The notes beneath the pieces are model-generated. The model did no database searches and was not told where the DNA came from. It saw only the letters and a list, made by a program, of their open reading frames with translations. A stretch of DNA of 64,000 nucleotides from Rhodobacterales bacterium 32-67-9 (GTDB lineage Bacteria > Pseudomonadota > Alphaproteobacteria > Rhodobacterales > Rhodobacteraceae): assembly GCA_002280515.1 (NCBI GenBank), contig NCEA01000014.1:62001-126000 (forward strand). The letters are read 5' to 3'. The position numbers were made by a program, and so were the translations under genes. Shown one piece after another: positions 54,130 through 63,005 of this stretch; the first letter of the stretch is position 1, and each line of letters opens with the position of its first letter.

Positions 54130-54909
54130 ATGAGATATGATGTGGCCTTCGCGAATGCAAAGTTTATTCCGGGCGGCGACGATTATCCGCCGCGCTGGGC
54201 CGCCTCCGCCGAAGCTTTCCGCGCGGCGGCGGGCGGGCGGACCGGCCTTCGCTACGGCCCGGGGGATGCCGAATGGTTCGACCTCTTCCTGCCCGACGGC
54301 GACCCTGCCGGCCTGCTGGTGTTCGTCCACGGCGGCTACTGGCTGCGCTTTTCGCCGCGCGACTTCTCGCACCTCGCCACCGGACCCCTGGCACGTGGCT
54401 GGGCGGTGGCGATGCCGGCCTATACTCTGGCGCCGGCCGCGCGGATCACCGGCATGACCCGGCAGATCGCGGCGGCCGTGACGGCCGCCGCCGCCGAGGT
54501 CGCCGGCCCCATCGTGATCACCGGCCATTCGGCGGGCGGGCACCTTTCGGCGCGGATGGCCTGCCCGGAGACGCTGACGGAGGCGGTCGCCTTGCGCATC
54601 GCCCGGATCGTGCCGATCTCTCCCCTCAGTGATCTCCGGCCGCTTCGCGAGACCTCGATGAACGCCGAGTTGCACATCGACGCCAACGAAGCGCGCACCG
54701 AAAGCCCCGCGCTGCTGCCGCGCCGGGCCGGAGTGCCGGTCCATGTCTGGGTCGGCGGAGCGGAGCGGCCGGCCTTTCTCGACCAGGCGCGGCGGTTCGG
54801 CAATGCCTGGGCCTGCCCGGTCACGGTCGAGCCGGGCAAGCACCACTTCAACGTGATCGAGGGAATGGAGGCGGCCGGGAGCCCGCTGATGACGGCGCTC
54901 GTCGGCTGA
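54130..54909 (+). CDS. Alpha/beta hydrolase (arylformamidase-like)
   Basis: A 259-residue alpha/beta hydrolase. The HGGYW oxyanion motif lies in VFVHGGYWLRF and the nucleophile is in TGHSAGGHLSARMA. The acid and His are in the C-terminal part, with His in GKHHFNVIEG. It resembles kynurenine formamidase-like enzymes, but tryptophan-pathway genes are not nearby. The ATG at 54130 has GAGG at a suitable distance; another in-frame ATG at 54121 is too close. Confidence 0.88.
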   Translation: MRYDVAFANAKFIPGGDDYPPRWAASAEAFRAAAGGRTGLRYGPGDAEWFDLFLPDGDPAGLLVFVHGGYWLRFSPRDFSHLATGPLARGWAVAMPAYTLAPAARITGMTRQIAAAVTAAAAEVAGPIVITGHSAGGHLSARMACPETLTEAVALRIARIVPISPLSDLRPLRETSMNAELHIDANEARTESPALLPRRAGVPVHVWVGGAERPAFLDQARRFGNAWACPVTVEPGKHHFNVIEGMEAAGSPLMTALVG

Positions 54910-54919
54910 CGCGGGGCCG

Positions 54920-55895
54920 TTATCCGCGCCCGAACCGCACGGCCCAGGTCGGTGTCAGATCGCCTTTCCGCGCTTGCGCCGAATAGACCGCGCGGGCGAT
55001 GGCGCGGGTGAGGCAGGCGGCGGCGGCATGGCCGATCAGGAACGTATCGGTCAGGGGATCGGCAAGCCTCCGCGCCCCGGTGGCGGCGGCAAAGATGAGA
55101 TCGCCGTCGATGGGCGTGTGCGACGGCACGATGGCGCGCGCCATGCCGTCGTGGGCGGCGGTCGCCATGCGCTGGGCCTGGGCCTGGCTCAGCATGGCGT
55201 CGGTCGCGACGATGGCGATGGTCGTCGCCTCGCCCGCCCGCGCCCGGCGCGAAATCCGCCGGCAGGCCGCGCGCCCCGAACTCGCCCCCGATCTCCCAGG
55301 GCGCGGCCCAGAACTGTCCCTCCTGCCCGGTGGTGACCGAGCCGATCGCATTGACGGCGACCAGCGCGCCGACGGTGATCCCGTTCTCCAGGACTGCCGA
55401 GGCCGAGCCGAGCCCACCTTTCAGGTCATGCACCAGCGCCCCGGTCCCCGCCCCGGCGGTGCCAAGCGCGAACTCCGCCCCGGCCGCAGCCAGCGCCGCC
55501 TGGCCGAGCGGCTTGTAGGGGTTGTCGCGCCAGTCCTTGTCGCCGCCGTTCAGCAGGTCGAAAAGGATCGCCCCCGGCACGATCGGCACCTTCTGGCCGC
55601 CGACGGCAAAACCCCGGCCGCGCGCGCGCAGCCCGTCCGCCACGCCCGACGCCGCGTCAAGTCCGAAGGCGGAACCGCCAGAGAGGACCAGCGCATCGAC
55701 CTCCTGCACCAGCTTGTCGGGGGCGAGAAGGTCCGTCTCCCGCGTGCCGGGCGCACCGCCCATGACATGGACCGCCGCGGTGAAGGGCCTTTCGCCCAGA
55801 AGAACCGTGACGCCGGTGCGAATGCGGTGATCCTCGGCATTGCCGACCGCCAGACCCGCGACATCGGTGATCAGGTTCCGCGCGCCCGGCCGCAT
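54920..55895 (-). pseudogene. P1/DmpA-family peptidase, frameshifted
   Basis: The first ~215 codons (from 55895) encode the N-terminal part of a DmpA/P1-family (S58) aminopeptidase, with VLSGGSAFGLDAASGVADGL and a VNAIGSVTTGQ segment near the self-processing site. Around 55235-55255, a GC-rich run after GLPADFAP, the frame is lost. The rest continues in another frame as ATTIAIVATDAMLSQAQAQR, DGMARAIVPSHTPIDGDLIF and a final AVRFGRG at 54920. Intact, it would be about 325 residues. A single-base change or sequencing error would explain it. Its start overlaps the cupin stop (TGATG). Confidence 0.85.
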
Positions 55896-56245
55896 CAGAT
55901 CCGCTCCTTCTTCGCCGCCGTCGCCGGATCGCCGGTATTGGGCGTTCCCTTCGGCTCGATCAGCAGGACCTTCGCCTCGCGCTCCGCCCTCGGCCGGTGG
56001 CGCACCCCCCTCGGCACCACGAACAACTCGCCCGGACCAAGAACATGCGTCTCGTCGCCGACGTCGAGCATCACCTCGCCCTCGATCACCAGGAAGAAAT
56101 CGTCGGTGTCGGGATGGTCGTGGAACGGAAACGCGCCCCGGAACTTCACCACCATGATGTCGTTGCCGTTATACGCCGCCACCACCTTCGGGTCCCAATG
56201 CGTGTCGACCATCGCGAGCTTCTCGGCGAGATTGACAACCTTCAT
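55895..56245 (-). CDS. Cupin-domain protein
   Basis: A 116-residue single cupin. The metal-binding motif 1 is FHDHPDTDDFFLVIEGEV and motif 2 is PGELFVVPRGVRHRP. It may bind a metal and a small ligand or isomerise a sugar derivative; the function is not determinable. It overlaps the peptidase gene and lies after the SDR gene, in a probable catabolic operon. Confidence 0.9.
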   Translation of the reverse strand: MKVVNLAEKLAMVDTHWDPKVVAAYNGNDIMVVKFRGAFPFHDHPDTDDFFLVIEGEVMLDVGDETHVLGPGELFVVPRGVRHRPRAEREAKVLLIEPKGTPNTGDPATAAKKERI

Positions 56246-56258
56246 CGGCGCAGTTCCT

Positions 56259-56304
56259 TCTTCTGTTCGAAAATACCTCGGGGGTCCGGGGGCAGCGCCC
56301 CCGG
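56259..56304 (-). repeat. Dispersed gene-end element (hairpin plus GGTATTTTCGAACAGAAGAA)
   Basis: Read on the minus strand, CCGGGGGC-GCT-GCCCCCGG (56304-56286) is followed by CGAGGTATTTTCGAACAGAAGAA ending at 56259. It lies between the SDR stop and the cupin start and also supplies the cupin's GAAGGAA ribosome site. Related copies occur at 14784-14833 (two, inverted) and 34885-34950. Confidence 0.75.
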
Positions 56305-56314
56305 CGCGGGGGCC

Positions 56315-57052
<738 letters not shown>

Positions 57053-57151
57053 CGCAAGTCCTCCCTCGGCGCAAGCCTGCCGATAACGCGGCGGAACTCA
57101 ACCGGGAACTTGGCCCGGCCCGGCCCGGCCGGGGCCGCCGTCGGTGGTGGC

Positions 57152-58600
57152 TCAGCCGTGCCGCGCCGCCACGGTCTTCAGCACGGAGAACCCGTAGAGC
57201 GCCTCGAAGCCCTTCTCGCGGCCGTGGCCGGACTTGCCGACCCCGCCAAAGGGCAGCTCGACCCCGCCACCGGCCCCGTAGTTGTTGACGAAGACCTGAC
57301 CCGCGCGGAGCCGCTTCGCCAGCCGCATCTGCCGCCCGCCATTCTCGGTCCAGACCGAGGCGACGAGGCCGTAATCGGTGCCGTTGGCGATCGCCACCGC
57401 CTCGTCCTCGCCGTCGAAGGGGATCACCACCTGCGCCGGGCCGAAGATCTCGTCCTGCGCCAGCGGATGATCCGGGCCGGGGCCGGCGAGGAGGGTGGGG
57501 GCAACGTAGTGGCCACCCTCCGGCGCATCGCCGACAATCGTGCCCGTCGCCGCAACTGACCCTTCGGGAGCCAGCGCGAGGAACCCCTCGACGATCTCCT
57601 TCTGGCGCGCGGAAATCAGTGGCCCGAGATCAAGGTCGTCCAGCGCCCGTCCGACCTTGAGGGCGCGGTAGCGTTCCGCCATCCGCTCCACCACTTCGGC
57701 GTAGCGGCTTCGTTCGACGAGTATGCGCGAGGAGGCGGAGCAGGTCTGGCCGGCATTCTGGATGCCGGCATTGACGAGAAACGGCAGGGCCGCGTCGAGG
57801 TCGGCATCGGCGAAGACCACCTGGGGCGACTTGCCGCCAAGTTCCAGTGTCACCGGCACGATGTTGCGCGCTGCCGCCGTCTGGATCAGCCGGCCGACGG
57901 CGACCGAGCCGGTGAAGCTCAGGTGATGGACGCCGGGATGGCCGGAAAGCGCCGCGCCGGCCTCCTCGCCAAGGCCGGGCACGACGTTGAGCGCGCCGGG
58001 CGGCAGCCCGGCCTCCTCGACGATCCGGGCAAAGGCGAGCGCGGTCAGCGAGGCTTCCTCGGCCGGTTTCAGCACACAGGCATTGCCCATGGCGAGGGCG
58101 GCGCCGACCGAGCGACCGACGATCTGCATCGGGTAGTTCCAGGGCACGATATGCCCCGTCACCCCGTGCGGTTCGCGCAAGGTATAGACGGTGTAGCCGT
58201 CGAGATAGGGGATCGTCTCGCCCATCACCTTGTCGGCGGCGCCACCGTAGAATTCCATGTAGCGGGCAAGCGCGATGGCATCGGCCCGGGCCTGTTTCAG
58301 CGGCTTGCCGACATCGGTCGCCTCGATCTGCGCGAGGTCGTCGGCGCGGGCCAGCACCGCCTCTCCGATCCGCGCGAGGATCCGCCCGCGCTCGGCCGCC
58401 GTCATCCGCCCCCAGTCGCCCTGCCGGGCGGCCTCTGCCGCGGCGACCGCTTCGTCGATGTCGGCGGCCTCGCCCCGGCCGAGGCGTCCGATCTCGGACC
58501 CCGTCGAGGGGTCCTCGATCGGCAACGTCGCGGACGCTGGGCGCCAATGCCCGCCGATCAGCATCTCGGCGGGGTCGAACCAGAGCTTGTCAATCGGCAT
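57152..58600 (-). CDS. Aldehyde dehydrogenase family protein
   Basis: A 482-residue NAD(P)-dependent aldehyde dehydrogenase. The catalytic Cys is in QNAGQTCSASSR and Glu in LELGGKSPQVVF. The cofactor loop LSFTGSVAVGRLI and VPWNYPMQIVGRS are present. It overlaps the 3' end of the ABC ATPase gene by 11 bases. Members of this group oxidise betaine, gamma-aminobutyraldehyde or related aldehydes; the substrate cannot be fixed. Confidence 0.92.
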   Translation of the reverse strand: MPIDKLWFDPAEMLIGGHWRPASATLPIEDPSTGSEIGRLGRGEAADIDEAVAAAEAARQGDWGRMTAAERGRILARIGEAVLARADDLAQIEATDVGKPLKQARADAIALARYMEFYGGAADKVMGETIPYLDGYTVYTLREPHGVTGHIVPWNYPMQIVGRSVGAALAMGNACVLKPAEEASLTALAFARIVEEAGLPPGALNVVPGLGEEAGAALSGHPGVHHLSFTGSVAVGRLIQTAAARNIVPVTLELGGKSPQVVFADADLDAALPFLVNAGIQNAGQTCSASSRILVERSRYAEVVERMAERYRALKVGRALDDLDLGPLISARQKEIVEGFLALAPEGSVAATGTIVGDAPEGGHYVAPTLLAGPGPDHPLAQDEIFGPAQVVIPFDGEDEAVAIANGTDYGLVASVWTENGGRQMRLAKRLRAGQVFVNNYGAGGGVELPFGGVGKSGHGREKGFEALYGFSVLKTVAARHG

Positions 58601-60188
58601 GGGCGGCTTCCTTCCATTCGGCGGGGATCCTCGGCGTCGCGGCGATCAGCTTTTCGGTATAGGGGTGCCGCGGGCTGGCGAAAACCATCTCGGTCGCGCC
58701 TTCCTCGACGATCTTTCCCGATTGCATCACCATCACCCGGTCGGTGATCGCACGCACGACCGAAAGGTCGTGGCTGATGAAGAGATAGGAGAGCCCGTGG
58801 CTTTGCTGGAGCGTCGCCAGAAGGTCGAGGATCTGGGCGCGGACCCGCACATCCAGCGCCGAGACGGCCTCGTCCAGCACGATGAGGTCGGGGCGGATGA
58901 TCAGCGCCCGGGCGATGGCGATACGCTGGCGCTGGCCGCCGGAAAACTCGTGGATGTATTTCAGCCGGTCGGAGGCTTGCAGCCCGACTTCTTCAAGCGC
59001 GCCCGCGACGCGGTCCTCGGCATCGCGCGGGGTTCCGGTCAGGTGGAAGGGCTCGGCGACCAACCGGCCGACCCGGTGTCGCGGGTTGAAACTGCCGTAA
59101 GGGTCCTGGAAGACCACCTGCATCCGGGCGCGAAGGCTGCGGGGCATCGTGTGCCCGGCGGTCACTTCCGCGCCGTCGAGCCGGATCGCGCCGGATTGCA
59201 GCGGATCGAGGCCGAGTATGGCGCGGGTCAGCGTGGACTTGCCGCAACCGCTTTCACCGACAAGGCCGAGGCTTTCGCCCTTGCGGATCGTGAGAGACAC
59301 GCCGTCGACCGCGCGCAAGACCGGATGGGGCGCGAAGGGCGAGGGTCGCGGCAGGAGGTAGTCGCGTGTCGCGTTCTCGACGGTCAGGAGCGGCTCGGGC
59401 CGGGTCTGAGGGTTCCGCGCCGGCCGGTGGTCGGAGGCGGCAAAGAGGCGGCGGGTGTAATCGTGGCGCCGGGCGCGGAAGAGAGGTTCGGTTTCTCCCT
59501 GCTCGACGATCCGGCCGTGCTGCATCACCGCCGTGTGCGTCGTCCGACCGGCGACAACGGCGAGGTCGTGGGTGATGAGGAGCAGCGCCATCTCCTCCTC
59601 GCGCGTCAGGTGGTTGAGGAGGTCGAGGATCTGCGCCTGCGTGGTCACGTCGAGCGCGGTCGTCGGCTCGTCCGCGATGAGAAGCTTCGGCCGCAGCGCG
59701 ATGGCCATGGCGATGGCAACGCGCTGGCGCTGGCCGCCGGAAAGTTCGTGCGGGTAGAGCGACAGGGGGAACCGGTCCTCGGGTAGGCCAACGCGGGCGA
59801 GCTTTTCGCGGGCCATATCGCGGGCGTCATGGCGCGCGGCGGCGCGGTGGATAAGCAGGGTTTCGGCGACCTGATCGCCGATCCTCTTCATCGGGTTGAG
59901 CGCGGTCATCGGTTCCTGGAAGATCATGCCGATCTCGTTGCCGCGAAGCCGGGTCAGTGCGCGTTCGGGAAGCTGGAGGAGGTCCTGGCCAAGGAACTCC
60001 GCAGTGCCGGTCGTGGCGGCGCCGTGGGGCAGCAAGCCCATCACCGCGAGCGCGGTCATCGACTTGCCCGAACCGCTTTCGCCGACAAGGCCAAAAGTCT
60101 CGCCCGGGGCTATGTCGAACGAGACTGACGAAAGGATCGGTGTCCCGTGGATCGTGAGGGTAAGGTCGTGGACCGAAAGCAGGCTCAT
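58590..60188 (-). CDS. Dipeptide-type ABC transporter ATP-binding protein (fused DppD-DppF)
   Basis: A 532-residue protein with two nucleotide-binding domains: Walker A GESGSGKSM at ~37 and GESGCGKST at ~317, and LSGGQRQRVAIAMA and FSGGQRQRIAIARA signatures. The oligopeptide-transporter extension is between the domains. It powers uptake through the two permeases behind it in the same operon, which overlap by ATGA. Confidence 0.95.
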   Translation of the reverse strand: MSLLSVHDLTLTIHGTPILSSVSFDIAPGETFGLVGESGSGKSMTALAVMGLLPHGAATTGTAEFLGQDLLQLPERALTRLRGNEIGMIFQEPMTALNPMKRIGDQVAETLLIHRAAARHDARDMAREKLARVGLPEDRFPLSLYPHELSGGQRQRVAIAMAIALRPKLLIADEPTTALDVTTQAQILDLLNHLTREEEMALLLITHDLAVVAGRTTHTAVMQHGRIVEQGETEPLFRARRHDYTRRLFAASDHRPARNPQTRPEPLLTVENATRDYLLPRPSPFAPHPVLRAVDGVSLTIRKGESLGLVGESGCGKSTLTRAILGLDPLQSGAIRLDGAEVTAGHTMPRSLRARMQVVFQDPYGSFNPRHRVGRLVAEPFHLTGTPRDAEDRVAGALEEVGLQASDRLKYIHEFSGGQRQRIAIARALIIRPDLIVLDEAVSALDVRVRAQILDLLATLQQSHGLSYLFISHDLSVVRAITDRVMVMQSGKIVEEGATEMVFASPRHPYTEKLIAATPRIPAEWKEAAHAD

Positions 60189-60997
60189 GCCGCGCGCCTC
60201 AGCCGGGGGTCGAGATGGTCGCGCAATCCGTCGCCGAGAAGGTTGAGCCCGAGCACGGTAAAGACGATGGCGAGGCCGGGAAAGATTGCGACATGGGGGG
60301 CGAGCGTCACCATCGTCTGCGCCTCGGCCAGCATCCGGCCCCAGCTTGCCGTCGGCGGCTGGGCGCCAAGGCCGACATAGCTCAGCCCCGCCTCGGCGAG
60401 GATGCCGAGCGAGAACTGGATCGTGCCCTGAACGATGAGGAGGTTGGCGATGTTGGGCAGGATATGCTCGGCCGAGATGCGGGCTCGGCCCTTGCCGGCG
60501 ACCTCGGCGGCGCGGATGAAATCGAGGGTCCAGAGGCTGAGCGCCCCGCCCCGGGTCACACGGGCGAAGACGGGGATGTTGAAGATGCCGATGGCGAGGA
60601 TGGCGTTGAGCGCGGAAGGCCCGAAGACGGCGGTGATCAGGATCGCGATGACCAACGAGGGGAAGGCGAAGATCAGGTCGTTGCCGCGCATGATCACCTC
60701 GTCGGCGAGACTGCCGCGCCTTGCCGCGGCGAAAAGGCCGAGCGGCACGCCAAGCCCCATGCCGATCCCGACCGCGACGAGCGCGACAGCGATCGAGGTC
60801 TGGGCGCCGGCCATCAGCATGGAGCCGATGTCGCGGCCGAAATGGTCGGTGCCGAGCCAGTGGGCGGCCGACGGCGGCTTCAGCTTTTCCGCGATGGCGA
60901 GGGCCGTCACGTCATAGGGTGTCCAGACCAGCGAGACGGCGGCGGCGATCAGCGCCGCGGCCGACAGGACAAGACCGAGGATCAGCGGCAGCCTCAT
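60185..60997 (-). CDS. ABC transporter permease (DppC/OppC type)
   Basis: A 270-residue permease with an N-terminal anchor, six helices and the binding-protein-dependent transport motif EVAGKGRARISAEHILPNIANLLIV. The TDHFGRDIGS segment near residue 50 is characteristic of DppC. It overlaps both neighbours by ATGA. Confidence 0.95.
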   Translation of the reverse strand: MRLPLILGLVLSAAALIAAAVSLVWTPYDVTALAIAEKLKPPSAAHWLGTDHFGRDIGSMLMAGAQTSIAVALVAVGIGMGLGVPLGLFAAARRGSLADEVIMRGNDLIFAFPSLVIAILITAVFGPSALNAILAIGIFNIPVFARVTRGGALSLWTLDFIRAAEVAGKGRARISAEHILPNIANLLIVQGTIQFSLGILAEAGLSYVGLGAQPPTASWGRMLAEAQTMVTLAPHVAIFPGLAIVFTVLGLNLLGDGLRDHLDPRLRRAA

Positions 60998-61938
60998 GCG
61001 CGCCGCCTCAGCCGGGGGTCGATCGCGGCATAGGCGAGGTCGGTCAGGAAGGTCACGAGGATGACCGCGAAGACGAGGAGCATCACCACGCTTTCCACCA
61101 CGATCAGGTCGCGCTGGGTGATGGCCTGGAAGATCAGCCGGCCGAGGCCGGGCAGGTAGAACACGTTCTCGATGATGATGGCGCCGGCGAGGAGGAAGGA
61201 GAACTGCATGCCGAGGATCGTCAGGACCGGGATCATCGCGTTCCTGAGGGCGTGGCGCAGGATCGTCTGGCCGCGCGTCAGGCCCTTGGCGCGGGCGGTC
61301 CGGATATAGTCCTGATCAAGCGTGTCGATGAGCGCCGAGCGCAGGACCCGGGCGAGGATCGCCGCCTGCGGCAGGGCGAGGGCGATGGCCGGAAGGGTCA
61401 GCGCGCGAAGGCCCGCCCAAGGGTCGGACCAACCGGGAAAGCCGCCGGCGGGGAAGATCTGCCAGTGGAGCGCGAAGGCCAGCACCAGGAGCATCGCGAA
61501 CCAGAAATTCGGCAGCGCGATGCCCACCTGCGTCGCCCCCATCACGGCGGCATCGGCGACCCGGCCCCGCCGCGCGGCGGCGAGCAACCCCGCCGGAAAG
61601 GCGATCAGCACCGCCAGCGCAAGGGCGTAGAGCGCCAGGGGCAGCGACACGACCATCCTCTGACCGACCAGTTGCGAGACCGGAACCTTGTAGGTGTAGG
61701 ACAGGCCGAAATCGCCCTGCACCATGCCCGTCACCCAGGTCAGGTAGCGCAACGGGGCCGGGGCGTCGAGGCCAAGCTCCGCCTTGAGCGCCGCGACGGT
61801 GTCGGGCGCCGCGTTGAGGCCGAGCATGTAGGAGGCGGGATCGCCCGGCACGATCTCGATCACCGCGAAGATGACGAGGCTTGCCACCAGAAGGCTGAGA
61901 GCGAGCGAGATCAGGCGTCTGAGGAGATAGCGTTGCAT
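60994..61938 (-). CDS. ABC transporter permease (DppB/OppB type)
   Basis: A 314-residue permease with LRRLISLALSLLVASLVIFAVIEIVPGDPASYM at the N terminus and the coupling motif RTARAKGLTRGQTILRHALRNAMIPV. It forms the channel with DppC. It should be preceded in the operon by a substrate-binding protein, but none is there: the next sequence upstream is the gspE fragment of the RHS cassette. Confidence 0.95.
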   Translation of the reverse strand: MQRYLLRRLISLALSLLVASLVIFAVIEIVPGDPASYMLGLNAAPDTVAALKAELGLDAPAPLRYLTWVTGMVQGDFGLSYTYKVPVSQLVGQRMVVSLPLALYALALAVLIAFPAGLLAAARRGRVADAAVMGATQVGIALPNFWFAMLLVLAFALHWQIFPAGGFPGWSDPWAGLRALTLPAIALALPQAAILARVLRSALIDTLDQDYIRTARAKGLTRGQTILRHALRNAMIPVLTILGMQFSFLLAGAIIIENVFYLPGLGRLIFQAITQRDLIVVESVVMLLVFAVILVTFLTDLAYAAIDPRLRRRA

Positions 61939-62107
61939 GAGACCCCTTCCGGGGCCGAGGCTAGGGGCAAGGCGGGCGGCGGTCCAGAGGGCTGAGGCCC
62001 GCGAATGCTTGGTGTCAGGGCGATATGGGTTTGGCGTGGTATGTCCCGGGCCATGGCAGCCGTGGCACCAGCGGCGCCTTTCCCGGTGGCGCGGGCTTCA
62101 GGCCCTC

Positions 62108-62392
62108 GACGAGGAGACGGCGGAGATCGCGTGTCGGGCGGCGCAGGTGGGGCGGATGGTTCTGTCGACGCTCCACACCAATTCGGCCGAGGGGGCGGTG
62201 ACGCGGCTCGTCGATCTCGGCGTGCCGGACTTCGTGGTGCGGGAGGTGCTGCGCGGCGTCCTGGCGCAGGATCTGGTGGGGGTCTGGTGCCGGGACTGTG
62301 GCGATCAGGGCTGTGCCGCCTGCGCCGGGGGGAGCCGCGAGGGCGCGCCGGTCAGGCGGCGGCTGAGGGTGGAGTTGAAGGTGGGTGGGTGA
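62108..62392 (+). pseudogene. Type II/IV secretion ATPase (GspE-like) 3' fragment
   Basis: From DEETAEIACRAAQVGRM to the stop, this is the last ~95 codons of a GspE-type ATPase, with the TLHTNSAEGAVTRLVDLG His box and a final CRDCG and CAAC cysteine cluster. The Walker A and B part is absent. It is clearly related to the fragment at 29244-29530 by reading (about 85% at DNA level) but truncated differently. No start codon for it can be assigned. Confidence 0.85.
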
Positions 62393-62536
62393 GGGGGGGG
62401 GAACGTGGGTTACCGTATGGCATCGGCCCCGAAAATCTTTCGACCGGGACGACATCAAGGTCGCAACGAAACGGGGGAGCCCATTTTTGAGGGGTTCGCT
62501 TGGGAGGTCGCGCCTAACTGGCGCTATTTCGACCTC

Positions 62537-63001
62537 CTATTGCAGCTCCTCTAGGTTAACTCCGGTCGGTTTGCCGTTGCAAAGCGAAATAGCCAGCTTC
62601 GGCTCTCCATATCCTTTGGATATCTTCGTAATTTCCTTGAGAAGCTCATGATGAAAGCGTGATATATCCGTCCAAATTGCGCCCACAGGACTGGCGGCCG
62701 GTTCGGTGCAAGTCACACGCAGGTTATCGTTCACAATGCCAGAAGCGCAGATGAATGGCCTTCCTTTATACAAATACGAGTATCTAATGGAATTCTCTTT
62801 TGTTGTCGAGAGACGATCACTGACAAATCCTCTGTCTGTAAGGAGTGCCTCTAATTCAGACATAAATTGACCGTAATTGACATCCGAAATGTCTTGAATA
62901 TTCGCCAAATTTACATCGAACCTATTCGGCCCGCTGCAATAGCAACCTGCCAGCATCATAACCGTCGTCAGTATCAATGCTCTTCCCGCGATCTTTGCCA
63001 A
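62537..63001 (-). CDS. Putative immunity lipoprotein of the right RHS effector
   Basis: A 154-residue lipoprotein. Starting from the TTG at 63001 it has a short basic end, a hydrophobic core and the lipobox LAGC, as expected for an outer- or inner-membrane lipoprotein facing the periplasm. GGGGG on the minus strand lies upstream at a good distance, so the TTG fits better than a start 54 bases earlier inside the RHS gene. It begins just 5 bases after the RHS stop. Location and lipidation fit an immunity protein protecting the periplasm against the lipase-like toxin. GC content is low. Confidence 0.7.
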   Translation of the reverse strand: MAKIAGRALILTTVMMLAGCYCSGPNRFDVNLANIQDISDVNYGQFMSELEALLTDRGFVSDRLSTTKENSIRYSYLYKGRPFICASGIVNDNLRVTCTEPAASPVGAIWTDISRFHHELLKEITKISKGYGEPKLAISLCNGKPTGVNLEELQ

Positions 63002-63005
63002 GTTA

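Noticed and set aside
61937..62107. Possible N terminus of a gene continuing into the gspE fragment
   Set aside because: The sequence before 62108 has no likeness to GspE and has the look of non-coding DNA. The fragment is not a full gene.
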